From positions 1 to 55,955 of the forward strand of contig CALBIL010000027.1 in the NCBI GenBank assembly GCA_937892945.1: 55,955 nucleotides of DNA, in the 5' to 3' direction. A program made the translations under genes and the position numbers. Source of the stretch: an uncultured euryarchaeote. Its GTDB lineage: Archaea > Thermoplasmatota > Poseidoniia > Poseidoniales > Poseidoniaceae. Positions 1 through 8,870 of this stretch are shown piece by piece. Each line of letters starts with the position of its first letter. The stretch's first letter is position 1. The notes beneath the pieces were generated by a model, which worked only from the letters and a program-made list of their open reading frames with translations, was not told the DNA's origin and did not search any database.

Positions 1-146
1 GTGTCTTACCACATAATGGTACCAAGACGTTTGTTGTTGATTCAAGACCCAATTTGGACCAATGGTCAGTCAATGTTGGGTTCGCTTCGAGACGATGAAA
101 ACCAATTCGGTTCTCATTCCAGCGCTGGTGCCATATTGACATTCAA

Positions 147-1013
147 TCACTGGCCAGTGAAGTTTGCAACACGCTTTTCGACGTAGGCTGCGATACCTTC
201 CTTTGCGTCACTGCTGTTGAACAGAGATGCTTGCAACTCTCGCTCAAGAGCCAAGTGGTATTCGAATGGAATCTCTGGGCCAGTTTGGCATGAACGCTTG
301 ATGTTTCCAACTGCCTTAACTGCCTTGTTTGGTAGCGTAAATTGACTGCACCAATCAAGAATGTCTCTGCGGAAATCTTCCGCAGATCCTTCCCAAATGT
401 GGTTGATGAGTTTACATCCGTGAGCATCCTCAAAGGACATGAGTTCACCAGTGACCATCATTTCAAGAGCCATTGCCTTGCCGATAAGACGAGTCAAACG
501 AGCAGTTCCACCGGTTCCTGCAAGCACACCGAGGTTGATTTCAGGAAGGCCGACTTTTCCAGCATTCTTTCGTGCAATACGGATATCTGCAGCCATTGCG
601 ATTTCAAGACCGCCACCGACAGCGTGACCGTTGATTGCACAAACCACAAGTTTGGAGGTTTGTTCAAGTCGAGAAAGTGTTTCATTTGCGTGAAGACAGA
701 AATTGTATTTGAAGCCTGGAGTGACGCTGTTCAACATTTGAATCGAAGCACCTGCAGAGAAAAAGGATGCTCCGTTACCGGTCAAGACGATGCATGTGAC
801 ATCATCATCGAATCGAGCCTTGACTACAGCAGTGTCGATGTCGCACATCATAGCGTGAGTATAGGTGTTTGGTGAACGGTCGTTTACGCCTTCTATGGGG
901 GCTCCAGCAGAGTTCGAGGTGAGTTCGATAACAGCGATGCCGTTGGTGGTAACACCGTAGTTGACGAGGCGGTTAGGCATTGGTTCAAGTTTGAGTCCGT
1001 AGAGGTCGCTCAT
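147..1013 (-). CDS. enoyl-CoA hydratase/isomerase (crotonase) family protein
   Basis: This 288-residue protein belongs to the crotonase family, which hydrates trans-2-enoyl-CoA to 3-hydroxyacyl-CoA in the cytoplasm. The oxyanion-hole segment FFSAGA and the block GHAVGGGLEIAMAADIRIA are visible. Both catalytic glutamates of true hydratases are present, in GGGLE and in LPEINLG. The frame is open much further upstream, but that extension overlaps the next gene and looks unlike a crotonase, so I start at MSDLYGLKL (ATG at 1013). The FAD oxidoreductase lies 43 bp upstream on the same strand and may be co-transcribed. Two other crotonases occur in the window, at 13931 and 25350. Family assignment is firm; the substrate is not known. 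Confidence 0.88.
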   Translation of the reverse strand: MSDLYGLKLEPMPNRLVNYGVTTNGIAVIELTSNSAGAPIEGVNDRSPNTYTHAMMCDIDTAVVKARFDDDVTCIVLTGNGASFFSAGASIQMLNSVTPGFKYNFCLHANETLSRLEQTSKLVVCAINGHAVGGGLEIAMAADIRIARKNAGKVGLPEINLGVLAGTGGTARLTRLIGKAMALEMMVTGELMSFEDAHGCKLINHIWEGSAEDFRRDILDWCSQFTLPNKAVKAVGNIKRSCQTGPEIPFEYHLALERELQASLFNSSDAKEGIAAYVEKRVANFTGQ

Positions 1014-1056
1014 AACCTGTCCACAGGTATTCGCATTAAGAACAAATCGCCTGTCT

Positions 1057-2319
1057 TTACTGCGGCTTATTATCAGTTTCAGCATCTTTTGCAAACGAAA
1101 CTTTCGCTCCCTTTCTTCGAACTTCATTCCACTGTTCACCGATGGCAACAGCTTCAGGGGATTGCTCCCAAACATCGCGCTTGAGTGCTTTACGGAACGG
1201 CATACGACGAACTCCACGGCCCATGGATTTTGGGTCTTTTTGCAACATGAAGGGGGTGACAAATCGATAGAGAATTGACTTGAAAAGTGTTGGGCGGAAT
1301 AGTTTTCCAATCCATACAAGACCATCGCCACGCTTTTTCTGGTCTTTCATCCAAGCATTACACATACGCTTGAACATTCCATCGCCGACTCGATTCATGA
1401 GCCAACGGTTGGAGACACTGGTTCGAACATACGGCATCAAATGCTTTCGTACATCTGCTTCATAATCTCCTTTTCCAAGAATATCGTTTGCGGCAAGAAC
1501 TCCTGACCAAACCGCCATTCGCATTCCAAATCCCCACATGAAGTCTTGGAGTCCACCAGATTCTCCGACATAATACCGACCATCTTGCTTGTAATTGCTG
1601 TTGATGGTGAAATCGCCTTTTCCACCAACTCGTTTAATCGGTTTCCGATTGAGATTAGGATAGTGCGCTTCATACCAAGCAATTGTTTCATTGAGGAAAC
1701 GGTCGCTTTTCTTTTGTTTTCGCCACAGACAGGTGCAAATCAATCCAACACCGTCAATGATGATGAGGTAGGAATAGGAACCTGGTGCCAATTTGTCATT
1801 GAGTTGAAATCCGATGTGATTCGGATGATCGGTATGGAATATTTCTCCGTAAGCAACCGCAGAAGTTCCTTTTGGCCCACAAGCGATAATCGTACAGTCC
1901 TCTTCTTTTACACGAGAGTTATAGTGGATTTGAGCGCCTGCTTCAAGCGCTTGTCGCTTGAAACCTTGATCGATGGTATGGTCTGAAGTCCCTCGTTCAA
2001 CGATTCGGTAGGCAACACTCGGTGTTGTTGCTTGCGTGATGACATCATCTGGATGGATCAAATCCACAACATCAAATTCAGTTGCTTTGAACTCTGATAA
2101 GTCAAAGCCCCATTCTTTCAACTGTTCAAAGAAATCGACACCCATACTCCAGTTTTCCAATGCTTGGAAATCACCATCAAATCGAGCACCTGAGTCCTCT
2201 CGAATGTCGTGAACATGGACTTCTTTTCCTGCCTTAGCCAACACCGTTGCAGCAGCAAGACCCGAAAGTCCAGCGCCCATGATGTGGATGGCAGAATCAT
2301 TGCCCATGTCAGTAGCCAT
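1057..2319 (-). CDS. FAD-dependent NAD(P)/FAD oxidoreductase, geranylgeranyl-reductase-like
   Basis: This 420-residue protein opens with a Rossmann dinucleotide-binding motif (GAGLSG, residues 15-20) followed by an acidic strand end (VHVHDIRED), which is typical of FAD binding. A later GESGGLQDFMWGFGMRMA segment resembles the second FAD-contact motif of the geranylgeranyl reductase/PHBH superfamily. Such enzymes in archaea often saturate isoprenoid lipid chains, but nothing here fixes the substrate. The C-terminus is basic and not membrane spanning. It starts 41 bp from the likely moaE start in divergent orientation, so both promoters must be compact. Function beyond flavin oxidoreductase is inference. 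Confidence 0.8.
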   Translation of the reverse strand: MATDMGNDSAIHIMGAGLSGLAAATVLAKAGKEVHVHDIREDSGARFDGDFQALENWSMGVDFFEQLKEWGFDLSEFKATEFDVVDLIHPDDVITQATTPSVAYRIVERGTSDHTIDQGFKRQALEAGAQIHYNSRVKEEDCTIIACGPKGTSAVAYGEIFHTDHPNHIGFQLNDKLAPGSYSYLIIIDGVGLICTCLWRKQKKSDRFLNETIAWYEAHYPNLNRKPIKRVGGKGDFTINSNYKQDGRYYVGESGGLQDFMWGFGMRMAVWSGVLAANDILGKGDYEADVRKHLMPYVRTSVSNRWLMNRVGDGMFKRMCNAWMKDQKKRGDGLVWIGKLFRPTLFKSILYRFVTPFMLQKDPKSMGRGVRRMPFRKALKRDVWEQSPEAVAIGEQWNEVRRKGAKVSFAKDAETDNKPQ

Positions 2320-2360
2320 ACAGGCGTGAGGTTTGAATGATGCGCTCCCCTCGTGTAACT

Positions 2361-2786
2361 ATGGCGGAGTATATTCTCATCGAAGAAGCAATTGAAGTGC
2401 TGGATGATGTTGCCCTGAAAGCCAAACTGCCGACAAAAGGATGCGGCGCTGTTGTCTCCTTTCTGGGAATTACTCGTGGCAAAGAAGGTGACGCAGATGT
2501 TCTTCGTCTCGAATTTGATGCATGGCAGGAACAATTGACGGGCGTTTTGCACGGGCTGGCGGAACAAGCAATCGCTCAGTTTGGAGTGTTGGCCATCGCC
2601 ATGGCACACCGAGTCGGTAGTGTGGGCCCCCAAGAGCCAATCGTTGCTATCCATGTTGGTAGCCCTCATCGCAAAGAAGCCTTCCAAGCCTGTGAATGGC
2701 TCATCGACGAACTCAAGAAGCAGGCGCCCCTGTGGAAAAAAGAAGTCACCAGTAAAGGTGAGTCTTGGAAAGCTGGACTTGGCTGA
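2361..2786 (+). CDS. moaE: molybdopterin synthase catalytic subunit MoaE
   Basis: MoaE transfers sulfur from the MoaD thiocarboxylate to precursor Z to make molybdopterin in the cytoplasm. The 141-residue product shows the family's hallmarks: GAVVSFLGITRG near the N-terminus, AMAHRVGSVGPQEPIVAIHVGSPHR in the middle, and the C-terminal KKQAPLWKKE segment carrying the conserved lysines. I start at MAEYILIEEA; the frame extends eight codons upstream to 2337 but those residues (MMRSPRVT) do not match the family. moaC follows 13 bp downstream, so the pair forms a molybdenum cofactor operon. No MoaD is visible in the window. Confidence 0.92.
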   Translation: MAEYILIEEAIEVLDDVALKAKLPTKGCGAVVSFLGITRGKEGDADVLRLEFDAWQEQLTGVLHGLAEQAIAQFGVLAIAMAHRVGSVGPQEPIVAIHVGSPHRKEAFQACEWLIDELKKQAPLWKKEVTSKGESWKAGLG

Positions 2787-2787
2787 A

Positions 2788-2794
2788 GGAGAGG
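2788..2794 (+). promoter_or_regulatory. Shine-Dalgarno site of moaC
   Basis: GGAGAGG lies 5 bp before the moaC ATG and just after the moaE stop (2784-2786). It decides the start codon of moaC and shows that internal operon genes here can use leadered initiation. Confidence 0.6.
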
Positions 2795-2799
2795 ATGAT

Positions 2800-3249
2800 A
2801 TGGACAAAGAAATCGAAGGTATCGTAGAAATCGGTTCCAAACCAATTGTTGAACGACGTGCAACTGCAACTGGTGTGCTCAATTTGTCCCAAGCCTCTGC
2901 TGAAGCAATTCAAACAAAGTCTGTCAAGAAAGGGGACGTGCTTGAGGCTTCGACCATCGCAGCGATTCAAGCGGTCAAAGATACGCCTCGAATCGTACCT
3001 CATTGCCATCCAATACCTCTCGAAGGGTGTACCGTCAATTGGTCATGGGAGAAGCACTCACTTCGATGCACAGTTCATGTCTCAGCGCATTACAAAACTG
3101 GTATTGAAATGGAGGCACTCACGGGTGTTAGTGCAGGTTTATTGTGTGCACTCGATATGGTGAAGTCCATTGAAAAGGACGATCAAGGTCAGTATCCTGG
3201 GACTTCAATTTCTGATATTGTGGTTGTTGAGAAATTCAAAGGTCAATGA
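2800..3249 (+). CDS. moaC: cyclic pyranopterin monophosphate synthase MoaC
   Basis: MoaC converts 3',8-cyclo-7,8-dihydro-GTP, the MoaA product, to cyclic pyranopterin monophosphate. The 149-residue length is normal for the family. Visible motifs are RRATATGVL, IVPHCHPIPLEGC with the substrate-binding histidines, and the TGIEMEALTGVSAGLLCALDM block near the C-terminus. The start at 2800 is set by a good ribosome binding site, GGAGAGG at 2788-2794, which overlaps the end of moaE; the longer open frame to 2581 lies inside moaE and is rejected. Likely translated as a unit with moaE. Confidence 0.94.
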   Translation: MDKEIEGIVEIGSKPIVERRATATGVLNLSQASAEAIQTKSVKKGDVLEASTIAAIQAVKDTPRIVPHCHPIPLEGCTVNWSWEKHSLRCTVHVSAHYKTGIEMEALTGVSAGLLCALDMVKSIEKDDQGQYPGTSISDIVVVEKFKGQ

Positions 3250-3252
3250 ACT

Positions 3253-4971
3253 TCATCGGGCAAGAACCTGCTGAACGCATTCAAGGATACGTTCGTTTTC
3301 TTTATCTGTCCGGATTGCAAATCGAACAGAGTTGTTTCCAAGCGAGACCCCCATGTTTTGCGCATCACGAATAAAGACACCTTTCTCCTTACATGCCTCA
3401 ATAAAGCTTGAGGATGTGTGATGTGTATCTTGAGGTAGGAACGTCAGTATGAAATTTGCAACACCAGGCAAGACATCGAAATTTTCTTGTTGTAGTTTCT
3501 GGGTAAGTATCATTCTCTGTTGATGAATAATCGAGTACTGTTGATTGTAATAAATTGGATTCTTCAAAGCAGCAACTGCAGCGAGTTGGCCGGGCAAACT
3601 AACAGCCCAAGGCGGAATGAATCGTCGTAATTCAGTGATTTTCTGGCTGACGGCATAGGCGACACGTAAACCGGACAATGCGTAGCATTTACTCATGCTT
3701 TTACAGACGATTAAACTGGGATATGATGCCACAAGAGGTTCTAATGATTGTGCGCTTGGTACATAATCAATATAAGTTTCATCAACCCAAATCATCTTAC
3801 AAAGTGTAGGTGATTCACTTTCATCTTGTATGCGGTGAATGATTTCCCTCATCTCTTCACAGTAGACTCCCGTAGGACTGTTTGGATTCACGAAGATCAC
3901 CGCATCATGTTGACGAGATTGCTCAACCAAATCCTCAGCATTTATTTTGAATCCGTTTTCTCGATGCAGAACAAAATTAGTCAACTCACAACCGATGACA
4001 TGGGTAAGAATGTGGCTGTATTCACCGTACATTGGTGAGAGTACCAGAACCCGAGAGTTTGCATTCAAGAGTTGTGGCAAGAAGGAGAACATCAGTGATG
4101 AAGAGCCTGATGAAACTGCTACATGTTTGGTTTGAACGCTACGAACATATGCAATCGTTTCGATTAATTCCTCACACTGAGTTGGTGGGGATTCTTGGCA
4201 ACATCGTTCCAGCTGTTCTCTGAGCACTTGCAATGCTTCAGGACAGGGTGGGAAGGGGCTGTCGAGTACATCGGCAACAATGAGGGAATCTCGAATTTCA
4301 AAATTAAATTTCGAAGCATCCCACGATTTCCCTCCATGGTAGCAAACATCATCCTCATCTTCTATTGATTCGACTCGTGCAATTTGTTCAGCGTGAGCCA
4401 TCAATGCCTTTTGTAGATTAAGATGCATTGGATAATAATGTGTTTTGCCATATTGTACGCCGTGTTCTTCAAAAACGGTTACTCCAAGTTTTTTGTACAT
4501 TTCAACCACACCCGAATGTCCCATTGCAATGATATCTGTTCCTTCATGTTCAAGGACAAACCTGAGAGCATTTACCATCAGTAGCGACGAGATGTGTTGC
4601 CCTCTAAACTCTGGTGACACTGTCAAAGCACGAACCTCATACGTCGTTGAGCGTTGTTCATCCGATTGAGAAAACACAGTTTTGTCGAGGGTTTCATGCG
4701 AGAAATATTTTGTAACTCGGAAGGGTTTTTCATTGGGTGGATTCAAACTGATGTATCCTGCAAGTTTCGTTCCAACCATACATGTGATGAAATGACGGCC
4801 TGGGTCATCGAGCTTTTGTTCACTGTTGAGGTCATATTGCTGCAACTCCTCTGCATAAACCTTATGTCGGAGTGATGAGATTTCTTTCCAAATATTTTCA
4901 ACTTCCAGATCTTTTGGGAGTGGATAATCGAACATGACAAATTCTTTCACAGACTGCAGTAATGAGTTCAT
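3253..4971 (-). CDS. GNAT acyltransferase fused to class I/II PLP aminotransferase
   Basis: This 572-residue protein is a two-domain fusion. Residues about 25-190 form a GNAT acyltransferase with the acyl-CoA-binding motif at EVRALTVSPEFRGQHIS (112-128); its early segment LRHKVYAEEL recalls the start of LuxI-type and N-acyl amino acid synthases. Residues about 205-572 form a fold-type I PLP aminotransferase closest in look to histidinol-phosphate aminotransferase: NPNSPTG at 362-368, DETYIDY at 397-403, Schiff-base lysine K428 in CKSMSK, and GLRVAYA after it. There is no frameshift or stop between the domains. It converges with moaC, 3 bp apart. The chemistry may couple transamination with N- or O-acylation of a small amino compound; that is inference. 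No his genes are nearby. Confidence 0.85.
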   Translation of the reverse strand: MNSLLQSVKEFVMFDYPLPKDLEVENIWKEISSLRHKVYAEELQQYDLNSEQKLDDPGRHFITCMVGTKLAGYISLNPPNEKPFRVTKYFSHETLDKTVFSQSDEQRSTTYEVRALTVSPEFRGQHISSLLMVNALRFVLEHEGTDIIAMGHSGVVEMYKKLGVTVFEEHGVQYGKTHYYPMHLNLQKALMAHAEQIARVESIEDEDDVCYHGGKSWDASKFNFEIRDSLIVADVLDSPFPPCPEALQVLREQLERCCQESPPTQCEELIETIAYVRSVQTKHVAVSSGSSSLMFSFLPQLLNANSRVLVLSPMYGEYSHILTHVIGCELTNFVLHRENGFKINAEDLVEQSRQHDAVIFVNPNSPTGVYCEEMREIIHRIQDESESPTLCKMIWVDETYIDYVPSAQSLEPLVASYPSLIVCKSMSKCYALSGLRVAYAVSQKITELRRFIPPWAVSLPGQLAAVAALKNPIYYNQQYSIIHQQRMILTQKLQQENFDVLPGVANFILTFLPQDTHHTSSSFIEACKEKGVFIRDAQNMGVSLGNNSVRFAIRTDKENERILECVQQVLAR

Positions 4972-5046
4972 GGCTTGAATGATTCGCCGGTTAATTCTAC
5001 AAGGCCGTAACGCAAAGTCATTATTCCCCTGTCGAGTGGACTGGCT

Positions 5047-6618
5047 ATGCGAGCGAAGGCTACTCTTCTTGTTCTCCTAGTCATGACTGTTTCATTGGCA
5101 GGTTGTTTTGGTGCTAACGAAGCGCCAGCAGAGGCTGAAATCGAATCGGAAATGGACCAACGTATCTTTGTCACCAACGGTAGCGGAATGCCTGTTGATG
5201 AAGCGCCACTGGTCATGGACTTCGTGTTCAGCGATGTTGGTGAAACCGGTAAGGAGCCAAGTATCGGCATTACCTCAAGCGGCTGTATGTTTTTCATTGC
5301 AATGGAAAAGCCGATGCGCTCATGCGATTATGGAGAATCCTGGGTTGATTCGAAAGATATCACACAAGCCCCATTCACCAGCGATCCGTACGGATGGGTC
5401 GATTTGGAAACTGACCGAATCTTCAACATTCACATGATGGGTCTTGAATCAACATGGATTGGGTGGTCTGACAACGATGGAGAGTCATGGCTTGGAAACC
5501 CTCATGATTCGGGCACTACTCCATTGAATGACCACATTAAATTGGCTACAGGTCCTTGGGTTGACGATGGTTTTGGAATCATTGGTCAACTCAATCCAAC
5601 CTATGCTACTGCGGTGTATTTCTGTTTCAACAAACTTGTAGGGATTTCATGCTTTACAAGTTTTGACGGTGGTGCATCCTTCGAAGTTGGAGGGAACATT
5701 GTCGGTCTTGCATCGACCAACGGAGGACTTCACGGAGCGATCACCACTGCACCAGACGGCACGGTGTATCTGACCCCTCGTGTTGCAACTCCAACTCTTA
5801 TTCTTTCCAAAGACAACGGATTGAATTGGGGGGAGCGCACTATGGGTCAAGACGCAGGAACACCAAACCCTCGCAAGAATTCGGAAGTTGCTACAGACAG
5901 TGATTCCAATGCATACCACGTTTGGACTGGAGCCGACTTCGGGATTTACATGTCTCGGAGTACCGATTCAGGCGATACATGGGAGCAAACCAGTACTCGA
6001 ATCAGTCCAGTCGAAGTGATTTCCACAGCCTTCCCTCAAGTCGATGCAGGTGATCCTGGACGAATCGCTTTCACTTATCTTGGTAGTGAAGACGCTGGAG
6101 AATTGAACAAGACTGACATAGACGGCAACAATTGGAATGGAAACCCGCACTATGCAATGGCAAACGTATCTTACGACATTTACGTTACATACAGCCTGAA
6201 CGCTTTGGATGAAGACCCGACCTTCCATACCTATCGGCTCTCAGACGACCCTGTTCAAATTGGAAGCATGTGCTTGAACAGTGGTGATTGCCGAACCGAT
6301 GAAGGAGGTTCAAACCGCAATCTCTTGGATTTCAATGATCTTACAATCGACCTTGAAGGCCGAGTGTACATTGCCTTTGCAGACGGTTGTATAGATGCAT
6401 GTGCAACTGGAAACAATTCTCAACCTGCAGATTCCAGAACCGGGCGCGGATCAGTTTACTTCATGGGCAATGGACCAAGTCTCTATGTCGAAAAAGGCGA
6501 GTTGACTTCTCCAGTTTCCTCATCGACTGAAATGTTGAAAGTAACGTCACTCCCCCAAATTTGTGAAGCAGAACAATGCCGTCATGAAGACCAAGAAATC
6601 CTGCTCATCGAATCTTAA
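5047..6618 (+). CDS. lipoprotein with Asp-box (BNR/sialidase-like) beta-propeller
   Basis: The 523-residue product begins with a lipoprotein signal peptide (hydrophobic residues about 6-17, lipobox LAGC with Cys19), so it should be anchored outside the cell. At least five Asp-box motifs (S/T-x-D-x-G-x-x-W/F) are visible: CDYGESW, SDNDGESW, SFDGGASF, SKDNGLNW and STDSGDTW. This pattern marks a sialidase-type beta-propeller. I do not see the full arginine triad and Tyr/Glu pair needed to call it a working sialidase, so it could be a binding or structural propeller. It starts 75 bp from the divergent fusion gene; an AT-rich CATTATT lies about 24 bp before the ATG, consistent with a leaderless transcript. 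Confidence 0.8.
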   Translation: MRAKATLLVLLVMTVSLAGCFGANEAPAEAEIESEMDQRIFVTNGSGMPVDEAPLVMDFVFSDVGETGKEPSIGITSSGCMFFIAMEKPMRSCDYGESWVDSKDITQAPFTSDPYGWVDLETDRIFNIHMMGLESTWIGWSDNDGESWLGNPHDSGTTPLNDHIKLATGPWVDDGFGIIGQLNPTYATAVYFCFNKLVGISCFTSFDGGASFEVGGNIVGLASTNGGLHGAITTAPDGTVYLTPRVATPTLILSKDNGLNWGERTMGQDAGTPNPRKNSEVATDSDSNAYHVWTGADFGIYMSRSTDSGDTWEQTSTRISPVEVISTAFPQVDAGDPGRIAFTYLGSEDAGELNKTDIDGNNWNGNPHYAMANVSYDIYVTYSLNALDEDPTFHTYRLSDDPVQIGSMCLNSGDCRTDEGGSNRNLLDFNDLTIDLEGRVYIAFADGCIDACATGNNSQPADSRTGRGSVYFMGNGPSLYVEKGELTSPVSSSTEMLKVTSLPQICEAEQCRHEDQEILLIES

Positions 6619-6669
6619 TACAGAGTTTTTCAAGTCAACGACTAAGAACTCGGCAACAAAGGCAAGTTC

Positions 6670-7332
6670 ATGTTCAACCAATTGAACTTGAAGAAACCCG
6701 CTCAGTGGCACCTTGCATTGTCCCACGAAGAATCCAATCTGAACGAGCGAGCAATCACAGTTGTTTTCTTTGCAGGATTAACCGCATTGTGCGCACAAGT
6801 TGCCTTTACCATGCCCTGGTCTCCTGTCCCGTACACTCTGCAAACGTTTGCAGTTTTAGCAACAGGTGTCTATCTTCGACGTAACGATGCTTTTGCATCT
6901 GGATGTTTGTACTTGATTGTTGGTGCTCTGGGAGCACCTGTTTTCGCCGAAGGTGGAGACACGCTCTTCTCTGGCACAACCCTTATCGCTTCTGGAGGAT
7001 ACCTTCTCGCCTTCCCTTTTGCTTCTGCAATTATCGCTGAAGGACTTGACCGTTCACGAAAGAAGGGTGTGTCTGATTTGAAAGCACAACTTCTCTGTTG
7101 GGCATACGCAATGATTCCTGTGTATCTCCTTGGAACTGCTTGGCTTGCACATTCATACAGCGTAGACTTTGCTCAAGCATACGCATGGGGCGTTGAACCA
7201 TTTTTGCTTTGGGATCTCGCTAAGATTGTCGTCATGGCCTTAGTCACAACCAAGTTGTGGTCATATTCGTCTTTTGATGAAGAACTTGGTGCGGAAGATT
7301 CTGACGAGCGTCCACAAACTCTCACTGTTTGA
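6670..7332 (+). CDS. bioY: biotin transporter substrate-binding component BioY
   Basis: BioY is the membrane S-component that binds biotin for ECF-type import. The 220-residue product has the family core PWSPVPYTLQTFAVLATG followed by a glycine-rich LIVGALGAPVFAEG segment and about six membrane helices. The N-terminal 30 residues are hydrophilic and longer than usual. No EcfA or EcfT genes are in the window, so it either works alone, as some BioY proteins do, or shares an energising module encoded elsewhere. The gene sits 51 bp after the lipoprotein gene on the same strand, and glpX follows about 70 bp later. Confidence 0.92.
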   Translation: MFNQLNLKKPAQWHLALSHEESNLNERAITVVFFAGLTALCAQVAFTMPWSPVPYTLQTFAVLATGVYLRRNDAFASGCLYLIVGALGAPVFAEGGDTLFSGTTLIASGGYLLAFPFASAIIAEGLDRSRKKGVSDLKAQLLCWAYAMIPVYLLGTAWLAHSYSVDFAQAYAWGVEPFLLWDLAKIVVMALVTTKLWSYSSFDEELGAEDSDERPQTLTV

Positions 7333-7403
7333 AGAACCCGACCTGATTCTCTTTGGAAAGAGCTTCCTCTCATTTTCGGACATCTGTTCAAACCGTTTCA
7401 TTC

Positions 7404-8384
7404 ATGGATGGGGCGCGCCCGTCTCAACGCATGGGCAGCGTTGGCGACCTCTACCACCACTTCTTAGAAGCCGTAGACCAAGCGGCTATTTCCAGTGCTG
7501 CCTGGCGCGGACTTGGTGAAAAAGACAAGGCTGATGAAGCTGCAGTCGAAGCCATGCGTCGAACCTTCGATAACGTACCTTTTGATGGCCGTGTTGCTAT
7601 TGGTGAAGGTGAGCGTGATGAAGCACCTATGCTCTACATCGGTGAAGAGATTGGCAGTATGGTTGGCGTCGTCGGTGCTCCACAAATTGATATTGCAGTT
7701 GACCCACTTGAATGCACTAATAACTGTGCATCGAACTCTCCAAATTCAATTGCAGTTCTTGCAGCTGCACCCCGTGGAACTCTCTTGCATGCTCCTGATT
7801 GCTACATGGATAAAATCGCAGGCGGACCTGACCTGGTTGGTCATATCAGCCTTGATGGTGATGTCGCCTACAATCTTGAGCAAACTGCAGCGGCTTTGGA
7901 CAAAGCAGTTTCAGAAGTCCGTGTGGTTGCTCTTGACCGAGAACGCCATACTCAACTGTTCAAAGAGATTCGAGCCAGTGGTGCTCAACTCGAACTCATG
8001 GGGGATGGTGATGTTTCCGGAGCAATTTGGGCTGCTCGTCCTGACGGACCATTCGATTTGTTAATGGGCATTGGTGCTGCTCCTGAAGGTGTTATCTCCG
8101 CTGCTGCAATTCGTGGCTTAGGTGGTGTATTCGAAGGGCGCCTCGTCTTCCGTTCTCCTGAAGAAGAAGCACGTGCAGAGAACATGGTTGGCGACGATTT
8201 GACCCGCCTATGGGAAGCGCATGATTTGTGTAAGAGCGAAAACGCAATCTTTGCGGCCTCCGGTGTTTGTGATGGATATCTTCCAGCAGCGATTCTTGGA
8301 GAAACGCACACAACAACCTTTGGCGAGGTTATCGATGTCGAAAGTGGCACCGTTCGTAGAGTCGAAACCACTCGACGTATTTGA
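7404..8384 (+). CDS. glpX: class II fructose-1,6-bisphosphatase (GlpX family)
   Basis: GlpX removes the 1-phosphate of fructose 1,6-bisphosphate in gluconeogenesis. The 326-residue protein carries GRVAIGEGERDEAPMLYIGE, the metal-binding VDPLE block, LMGDGDVSGAI, and LLMGIGAAPEGVISAAAIRGLGG, all family hallmarks. The usual DPxEGT motif reads DPLECT here, with Cys in place of Gly, followed by an Asn/Cys-rich turn. I start at MDGARPSQRMG; the 17 upstream codons in frame lack family similarity. Most archaea use the unrelated class V FBP aldolase/phosphatase, so a bacterial-type GlpX is worth noting, though it occurs in several marine euryarchaea. Confidence 0.9.
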   Translation: MDGARPSQRMGSVGDLYHHFLEAVDQAAISSAAWRGLGEKDKADEAAVEAMRRTFDNVPFDGRVAIGEGERDEAPMLYIGEEIGSMVGVVGAPQIDIAVDPLECTNNCASNSPNSIAVLAAAPRGTLLHAPDCYMDKIAGGPDLVGHISLDGDVAYNLEQTAAALDKAVSEVRVVALDRERHTQLFKEIRASGAQLELMGDGDVSGAIWAARPDGPFDLLMGIGAAPEGVISAAAIRGLGGVFEGRLVFRSPEEEARAENMVGDDLTRLWEAHDLCKSENAIFAASGVCDGYLPAAILGETHTTTFGEVIDVESGTVRRVETTRRI

Positions 8385-8426
8385 TTCATCAAGTGGAGAG
8401 GCGATCTCTCGGAATCCAGAAAAACT

Positions 8427-8672
8427 TCAGACTGAGTTTTGAGGCGTTGCACTTTGTTGGATACTGGATGTATCGACAGGGGTCTCGCCGCTCTGGGTCA
8501 AGAAAAGAACCAGAACAAGAACTCCACACACCATTGGTGCGAAAAGTAGCGGTATGAGGGCAGACAAAAATTGGGTAACTGCATATACAGTTAGCCCGAG
8601 TACGCCCAATATGTACCCAGCAACGTTTGTTGCTGAGAATAGTTTCTTCATGTTTGACAGAATTGTGTTCAT
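8427..8672 (-). CDS. small two-helix membrane protein, unknown function
   Basis: An 81-residue product with two hydrophobic segments (about 18-38 and 40-60) separated by a short turn, followed by a polar Ser/Gln-rich tail. I do not recognise a family. Its support as a gene comes from placement: it fills the gap after glpX in the convergent direction, and a TATA-like sequence lies about 26 bp upstream of ATG 8672, which fits a leaderless archaeal transcript. An alternative internal start is at 8651 (MKKLFSATN). Confidence 0.5.
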   Translation of the reverse strand: MNTILSNMKKLFSATNVAGYILGVLGLTVYAVTQFLSALIPLLFAPMVCGVLVLVLFLTQSGETPVDTSSIQQSATPQNSV

Positions 8673-8694
8673 GAATTAAGGTAACAAGAGGGGG

Positions 8695-8702
8695 GTATAT
8701 GA
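8695..8702 (-). promoter_or_regulatory. candidate TATA box for the small membrane protein
   Basis: On the minus strand the sequence reads TCATATAC, centred about 26 bp upstream of the ATG at 8672. That spacing matches archaeal TATA-to-start distance and predicts a leaderless mRNA. Single-site pattern evidence only. Confidence 0.35.
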
Positions 8703-8870
8703 GGACCTGTTTTTTCCTAAAGAGAATAATGATGAGTTTTTTCGGCCCACTGCGAACTGATTCACGCTCGGCGAAAAAATCTTTCTTGCGACCCGAACAC
8801 GGGATGACCCCTTCTTGCTCGACTCTTTTGTGTTCGTGAACTTCAAGTGTAACGGTTTCTACAACCCCGC

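Noticed and set aside
1-186. Plus-strand frame at the left edge (61 codons)
   Set aside because: It overlaps the end of the crotonase gene, has no family features and no promoter visible.
1014-1331. N-terminal extension of the first crotonase
   Set aside because: It overlaps the FAD oxidoreductase coding sequence and is unlike crotonases.
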